This document shows, piece by piece, positions 60,384-64,000 of a stretch of 64,000 bases of DNA (positions are counted from its first letter, which is position 1; each line of letters begins with the position of its first letter). Source of the stretch: Azotimanducus sp963663145 (GTDB lineage Bacteria; Pseudomonadota; Gammaproteobacteria; Pseudomonadales; Azotimanducaceae); NCBI GenBank assembly GCA_963663145.1, contig OY760134.1, positions 2,976,001 to 3,040,000 of the forward strand, given 5' to 3'. The notes beneath the pieces are model-generated. The model ran no database searches. It saw nothing but the letters and a program-made list of their open reading frames with translations, and had not been told where the DNA came from. A program made the position numbers and the translations under genes.

Positions 60384-61745
60384 GTGCATTCTATGGAACA
60401 AATTGTGTCGCTCTGCAAGCGGCGTGGATTCGTCTTTCAAAGCGGCGAACTCTACGGCGGAGTGCAGGGCGTATACGATTTCGGCCCGCTCGGGGTGGAA
60501 CTAAAGAACAATCTCAAGGCGGCCTGGTGGCGAAGCCTAGTGCATGAACGCGATGACATTGAAGGCCTTGATGCCGCGATTCTCACACATCGGGATGTAC
60601 TGCGCTACTCCGGACACGAGAATACTTTCACCGATCCCTTGGTCGATTGCCGAGTCTGCAAGAGCCGCTGGCGCGCGGATCATCTATCGGGCAACAGGTG
60701 CCCGAAATGCGGGGCCGACGCGCTCACCGAACCGCGCCCCTTCAACCTCATGTTCAAGACAAACATGGGCCCTGTTCAAGATTCCTCTTCTTTCGCCTAC
60801 TTGAGACCTGAAACCGCACAGGGCATCTTTACGAATTTCAAGAACGTGCTGGATTCGACGGCCCGGCGGCTGCCTTTTGGGATCGCGCAGATCGGCAAGG
60901 CGTTTCGCAATGAGGTCACGCCGCGCAACTTCATTTTCCGCGTACGCGAATTCGAACAAATGGAGCTTGAGTACTTCGTCGCAAAGGGGACGGACGAAGA
61001 GTGGCACGATCGCTGGCTCGCTCTGCGCCTCGATTGGTGGCAAGCGCAAGGGCTGTCACGCGAGAACTTGACCGTACTCGATGTCCCCAAGGACGAACTC
61101 TCGCACTATTCCAAGCGAACTTACGACATCCTTTACAGGTTTCCGCACGGCGATGAAGAACTCGAAGGCATCGCCAACCGTACCGACTTTGATCTTGGGT
61201 CACACAGCAAGCGCAATTCTGAGCTTGATCTCGATGCGCATGTCGTGGCCAATCAAGGCAGCAATGCCCAGTTGCGGATACGTGATGAGGTTCAGAACAA
61301 GTGGGAAGTTCCCTACGTGATAGAACCTTCCATGGGTGTTGAACGTGGCGTTCTGGCGATTCTGGTTGAGTCGCTTGAAAGCGAAGACCTCGGCGAAGGA
61401 AAGGAGAGAACCGTGCTTCGTCTCAAGCCGCACCTCGCGCCTATCAAGGTGGCCGTGCTACCACTTAAACGCAATCACCAAGGGATAATGGATGCGGCAA
61501 TGAGCTTGCGCCAAGAACTTATGCGAACGGGCGTGGGCCGAATATTCTTTGAGGACACCGGGAATATAGGCAAGGGATACCGGCGCCACGATGAAGTGGG
61601 GACACCCTTAGTGGTCACGGTGGACTTTGAGACCATTGAAGGAGACGGCAGTGTCACCCTTCGCGACCGCGACAGCATGGCGCAAAAGCGCTACGCAAAA
61701 AAAGACATCGCGAATATCGTGCGCGATTACTTTCGGCACATATAG
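60384..61745 (+). CDS. glyQS: glycyl-tRNA synthetase, single-chain homodimer type
   Basis: A 453-residue class II synthetase of the alpha2 type. The N-terminus SLCKRRGFVFQSGELYGGVQ and DFGPLGVELKNNLKAAWW are diagnostic, motif 2 is FRNEVTPRNFIFRVREFEQM, CPKCGADALTEPRPFNLMF is a zinc-like insert, and the end has an anticodon-binding domain (LKPHLAPIKVAVLPL). Most gammaproteobacteria use the two-gene alpha2-beta2 form (GlyQ+GlyS), so this type is unusual there. It is monocistronic; the DUF4399 gene ends 2 bases after it in the opposite direction. Confidence 0.95.
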   Translation: MHSMEQIVSLCKRRGFVFQSGELYGGVQGVYDFGPLGVELKNNLKAAWWRSLVHERDDIEGLDAAILTHRDVLRYSGHENTFTDPLVDCRVCKSRWRADHLSGNRCPKCGADALTEPRPFNLMFKTNMGPVQDSSSFAYLRPETAQGIFTNFKNVLDSTARRLPFGIAQIGKAFRNEVTPRNFIFRVREFEQMELEYFVAKGTDEEWHDRWLALRLDWWQAQGLSRENLTVLDVPKDELSHYSKRTYDILYRFPHGDEELEGIANRTDFDLGSHSKRNSELDLDAHVVANQGSNAQLRIRDEVQNKWEVPYVIEPSMGVERGVLAILVESLESEDLGEGKERTVLRLKPHLAPIKVAVLPLKRNHQGIMDAAMSLRQELMRTGVGRIFFEDTGNIGKGYRRHDEVGTPLVVTVDFETIEGDGSVTLRDRDSMAQKRYAKKDIANIVRDYFRHI

Positions 61746-61747
61746 CG

Positions 61748-62212
61748 TTATTCCACCGTGATGGAAATCACTTCCGACACGACCGGCGGGTCGTGCGGAA
61801 TGTGCAGGTGGTTTGCGAGCAATAGCTGCAGGCTGTGTTGACCCGGCGGAAGGGTTACTTCGGTTTCAGTCTGTCCGAGCCCAAAGTGCACATGCTGCTC
61901 GTCGGCAGGGATCGGCAACCTTAAGTCCGGCAATTTCGTGACATTGATCAACAGGTGATGATGACCAGAGTTGTCGAAGATCACACCGGCAGGCGCTACC
62001 CCCATCTTCGCAAGACCAAAGCGGACGGTAAAGGCTTCGCCGACACTGTCTCCATCTTGTGGAGAGATGAAATACACCTTGGCACCTTCCGCTGAAGGCG
62101 ACATGAGCGCTGAAGTATCAGGCGTGTATGAGGCGGAATCCTGCGCAATCACGGTTGCGCAGGGCACCCAAACCACACCGCCAAGCAGCAGGCTTGCAAG
62201 CAGATGACGCAT
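61748..62212 (-). CDS. DUF4399 domain protein, exported
   Basis: A 154-residue periplasmic protein with a signal peptide (HLLASLLLGGVVWVPCATVI). The DUF4399 domain follows: VYFISPQDGDSVGEAFTVRF, GHHHLLINVTKLPDLRLPIP and LPPGQHSLQLLLANHLHIPH. The His clusters and beta-rich pattern suggest metal binding, but function is unknown. The ATG at 62212 is preferred to 62230. It lies 20 bases downstream of the OmpA gene on the same strand. Confidence 0.88.
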   Translation of the reverse strand: MRHLLASLLLGGVVWVPCATVIAQDSASYTPDTSALMSPSAEGAKVYFISPQDGDSVGEAFTVRFGLAKMGVAPAGVIFDNSGHHHLLINVTKLPDLRLPIPADEQHVHFGLGQTETEVTLPPGQHSLQLLLANHLHIPHDPPVVSEVISITVE

Positions 62213-62232
62213 CTTCTGACCCCGAAGCACCC

Positions 62233-63396
62233 TTAGTCGACGGTCGGAAACACGCTGATGGCACGGCGATTCGCTGCACGGCCTTCGTCTGTGTCATTGT
62301 CCGCCACCGGCTCGGACTCACCCTTACCCACAATGCTGATGCGGACCGCGCTTACGCCCAGACCGATCAACCGGTCTTGGACAGCCCCGGCACGCCTTTC
62401 CGAGAGGCCCATGTTGTACGCTTCGGAGCCACGGCTGTCGGTATGACCCTCGATCACGACATTGAGTTCGGGATATTCGCTCAGGAGCTCCGCAAGTCCT
62501 TGAAGGTCGTCATCATATTTGGCAGCAACGTAGTGCTGGTCATATTCAAATAGAATGACAATGCGCGCATCGTCAATGGCTTCGCGCATGACTTCCTGCG
62601 GGTCCGGCGGCGGCGGAAGCGGGCAGCCGCGACTGTCAACCTCTACCCCGCGCGGCGTATTGGGGCAGTCATCGGAGTCGTCGTACACACCGTCTCCATC
62701 GCTATCGGGACAACCGTTCGAGTTGACTTGGCTGCCGGGGGGTGTGTTCGGGCACAGATCCGACGCATCGGGGACGCCGTCATCGTCTGCATCCGGAGGC
62801 GGGTCTGGGGTGATGTCACCCAACTGGAATGCCAAGCCAAAGCTTGCGATGGGGCCCCAATCAACCTCGCCACGGGTCATGAGACGCAGGTCGCCACGCA
62901 AAAACATGCGTTCCGTGACTTCGTAGTATCCACCAAAAGCCGCATTGAATTCTGCTTCATCGGACTTGAAGTCGGCGCCGTTATCAAACCTCCCTACACC
63001 AACACCCAAGCTGACATAAGGACGCCAGTTATTTGTCTGCGCAAAGAAATAGCCGGCGTTGAAACTCCCATGCAATTGTTCCGTATCCTGCCTGCCGATT
63101 TCCGTGCCCACACGATTTTCGTTGCGCGAAATCATGACTTCCCAAAAGTATTTGTTGTTCCGCACCCAAGTAGCCGAAACCATACCTCCGAGGAAGTCGT
63201 CGGCATCATCTCCCAGATCATCAGGGGTCATCTCAAAGGCGACACCACCTGTGAGGATAGTGCTCCCATTTTCAGGCCGCTGAATCGGCTCCCACGCGGC
63301 CAAACCCGACTGCAACGGGATAAGTGATGACACAACTAGAAGCAAATTGGCGTAACGCGACAGCTTCACGAAAATCTCCACAGGCACTGCGTTCAT
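62233..63396 (-). CDS. OmpA-family protein with thrombospondin type 3 repeats
   Basis: A 387-residue outer-membrane protein. After the signal peptide (NLLLVVSSLIPLQSGLAA) comes an eight-strand beta-barrel (to about residue 195). A linker of Asp-rich calcium-binding repeats follows (PDADDDGVPDASDLCPNTPP, DSDGDGVYDDSDDCPNTPRG), then an OmpA C-terminal peptidoglycan-binding domain (VVIEGHTDSRGSEAYNMGLS, ERRAGAVQDRLIGLGV). It links the outer membrane to the wall. It is co-directional with the DUF4399 gene. Confidence 0.93.
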   Translation of the reverse strand: MNAVPVEIFVKLSRYANLLLVVSSLIPLQSGLAAWEPIQRPENGSTILTGGVAFEMTPDDLGDDADDFLGGMVSATWVRNNKYFWEVMISRNENRVGTEIGRQDTEQLHGSFNAGYFFAQTNNWRPYVSLGVGVGRFDNGADFKSDEAEFNAAFGGYYEVTERMFLRGDLRLMTRGEVDWGPIASFGLAFQLGDITPDPPPDADDDGVPDASDLCPNTPPGSQVNSNGCPDSDGDGVYDDSDDCPNTPRGVEVDSRGCPLPPPPDPQEVMREAIDDARIVILFEYDQHYVAAKYDDDLQGLAELLSEYPELNVVIEGHTDSRGSEAYNMGLSERRAGAVQDRLIGLGVSAVRISIVGKGESEPVADNDTDEGRAANRRAISVFPTVD

Positions 63397-63597
63397 GCGA
63401 TTCTAATGTTTCACGGGCTAGGGGTCAATGTAGGGTTTTCACCGCCAGCAATTTTCACTTTGCGTTTGATCTCACTTACAGCGAGCTGTAGGCAATTCAA
63501 ATGGAACAAATTGAGCGGGTAACACGGCTTGTGGGCGCCGAAATGTGAGGGCAGACGCCAAAATGAAAATTGCTGATTCTCTGCGGGTTTCGAAGGC
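63397..63597. other. upstream region of the OmpA-type gene, no gene seen
   Basis: No coding frame is convincing. The region should hold the OmpA gene promoter and contains a long inverted repeat listed separately. Confidence 0.6.
63446..63576. repeat. imperfect inverted repeat, arms about 18-21 bp
   Basis: CAGCAATTTTCACTTTGCG at 63446-63464 and CGCCAAAATGAAAATTGCTG at 63556-63575 are reverse complements apart from two differences. About 90 bases lie between them. The arrangement resembles the ends of a small non-autonomous element, but no target duplication was identified. Confidence 0.6.
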
Positions 63598-63638
63598 AAA
63601 AAAAAGAGCCGCCGGACTGGAGAGGGGACCGGCGGCTC
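63598..63638 (-). terminator. intrinsic terminator of the sensor-kinase operon
   Basis: Read on the - strand, GAGCCGCCGG pairs perfectly with CCGGCGGCTC around a 13-base loop, and the stem is followed by eight T. It lies 113 bases after the kinase stop codon. Confidence 0.9.
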
Positions 63639-63750
63639 AAGTTGGCTGAATGGTGCAGGCTCAAGGGGGGAAGCCCGCACCAGATTCAATCTGACTTTCC
63701 GTTAGCACTTCTACAGAAGTCGTCCCTCGTTCTAGGACAACAGACTGAAC

Positions 63751-64000
63751 CTAGTCAACGGTTGGCAATTGTGAAGGCTCAGGATTACGAGGGTATTTCT
63801 CGCTGGTATCAATTTGTATCAAATTGTTACTTCCAAGTGCGACGCAGATGTCCAGCCCACCGCCTTGTCGCTCGTTCATACGCACTTCCCAGCCATACAT
63901 TTCACAGAGCTGGCGCACAATGGACAATCCCAGACCGCTCCCGTGCCCACCTTGTAATCGCACGAAGGGCAGGAACACCTTTTCCCTGTCTTCCGAGGCA
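63751..64000 (-). CDS. sensor histidine kinase, C-terminal end (partial)
   Basis: The gene enters from the right edge; 82 codons are visible. VFLPFVRLQGGHGSGLGLSI with VRQLCEMYGWEV is the F-box and G2-box of the HATPase domain, and the tail after the last strand is short and polar. This identifies a histidine kinase, and the strong terminator downstream shows it is the last gene of its transcript. Its signal and partner regulator are outside the window. Confidence 0.9.
   Translation of the reverse strand, partial: ASEDREKVFLPFVRLQGGHGSGLGLSIVRQLCEMYGWEVRMNERQGGGLDICVALGSNNLIQIDTSEKYPRNPEPSQLPTVD

Overview
The window looks like the chromosome of a free-living, aerobic gammaproteobacterium, probably a marine lipid or aromatic-compound user. 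This rests on gene families, not on any marker search: a TonB-dependent receptor and a TonB-like protein beside gshB, UbiA, a GacA-like regulator, an S-methyl-5'-thioinosine phosphorylase-type enzyme, TRAP permeases, an acyl-CoA dehydrogenase, an FATP-type acyl-CoA ligase, an SCP-x-like thiolase with its DUF35 partner, and a Rieske oxygenase. Most of the DNA is ordinary dense coding sequence. Layout: 1-10 kb holds lipid and CoA metabolism plus a small scar of broken genes at 6.0-7.2 kb. 10-21.5 kb holds a TonB-dependent receptor, an amino-acid dehydrogenase, TRAP permeases, ubiA, rubredoxin and the carbon operon tkt-pgk-fba. 21.5-26.1 kb is an accessory patch of gene remnants (Fic, P-loop ATPase, DUF4143) around a PepSY protein, ending in a VapBC-type module bracketed by 21-bp direct repeats. 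26.1-27.9 kb is a nucleobase-type permease fused to a histidine-kinase-like ATPase domain. 28.0-30.3 kb is the most interesting locus: a 97-residue precursor peptide with four tandem 11-residue AGGNF(V/I)SAPT repeats, an FxsB/Grr-like radical SAM-SPASM maturase and a third protein with a possible Fe(II)/2-oxoglutarate-type HxD...H triad. I read it as a RiPP (ribosomally made, modified peptide) system, probably making Phe-x-Ser cyclophanes. 30.3-32.1 kb is a Rieske ring-hydroxylating oxygenase. 32.3-37.3 kb holds panB-panC, an unusual 545-aa protein with a CheW-like end, gshB and a TonB-like gene. 37.6-43.7 kb holds threonine aldolase, a DUF1214 protein, a sterol-reductase-like membrane protein, toxin-antitoxin genes, a glutathione transferase and a methyltransferase. 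43.7-46.1 kb is another scar, with an asd 5' stub, a class A beta-lactamase-like gene, a TonB-receptor 3' end and a stop-interrupted LuxR regulator. 46.2-54.0 kb holds an MFS carrier, DjlA, a GacA-like regulator, purine salvage, MscS, the DUF35-thiolase pair and a phosphoesterase. 54.0-55.8 kb looks like a type II restriction-modification system with a frameshift in each component. 55.9-59.3 kb is a C39-peptidase ABC exporter with its HlyD adaptor and no obvious cargo. 59.5-64 kb holds a DUF1499 protein, a single-chain glycyl-tRNA synthetase, DUF4399, an OmpA-type protein and the 3' end of a sensor kinase. Several remnant clusters lie next to toxin-antitoxin, restriction-modification or RiPP genes, which suggests repeated gain and loss at a few positions in an otherwise stable chromosome. 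No rRNA, tRNA, CRISPR array or intact insertion sequence was recognised.
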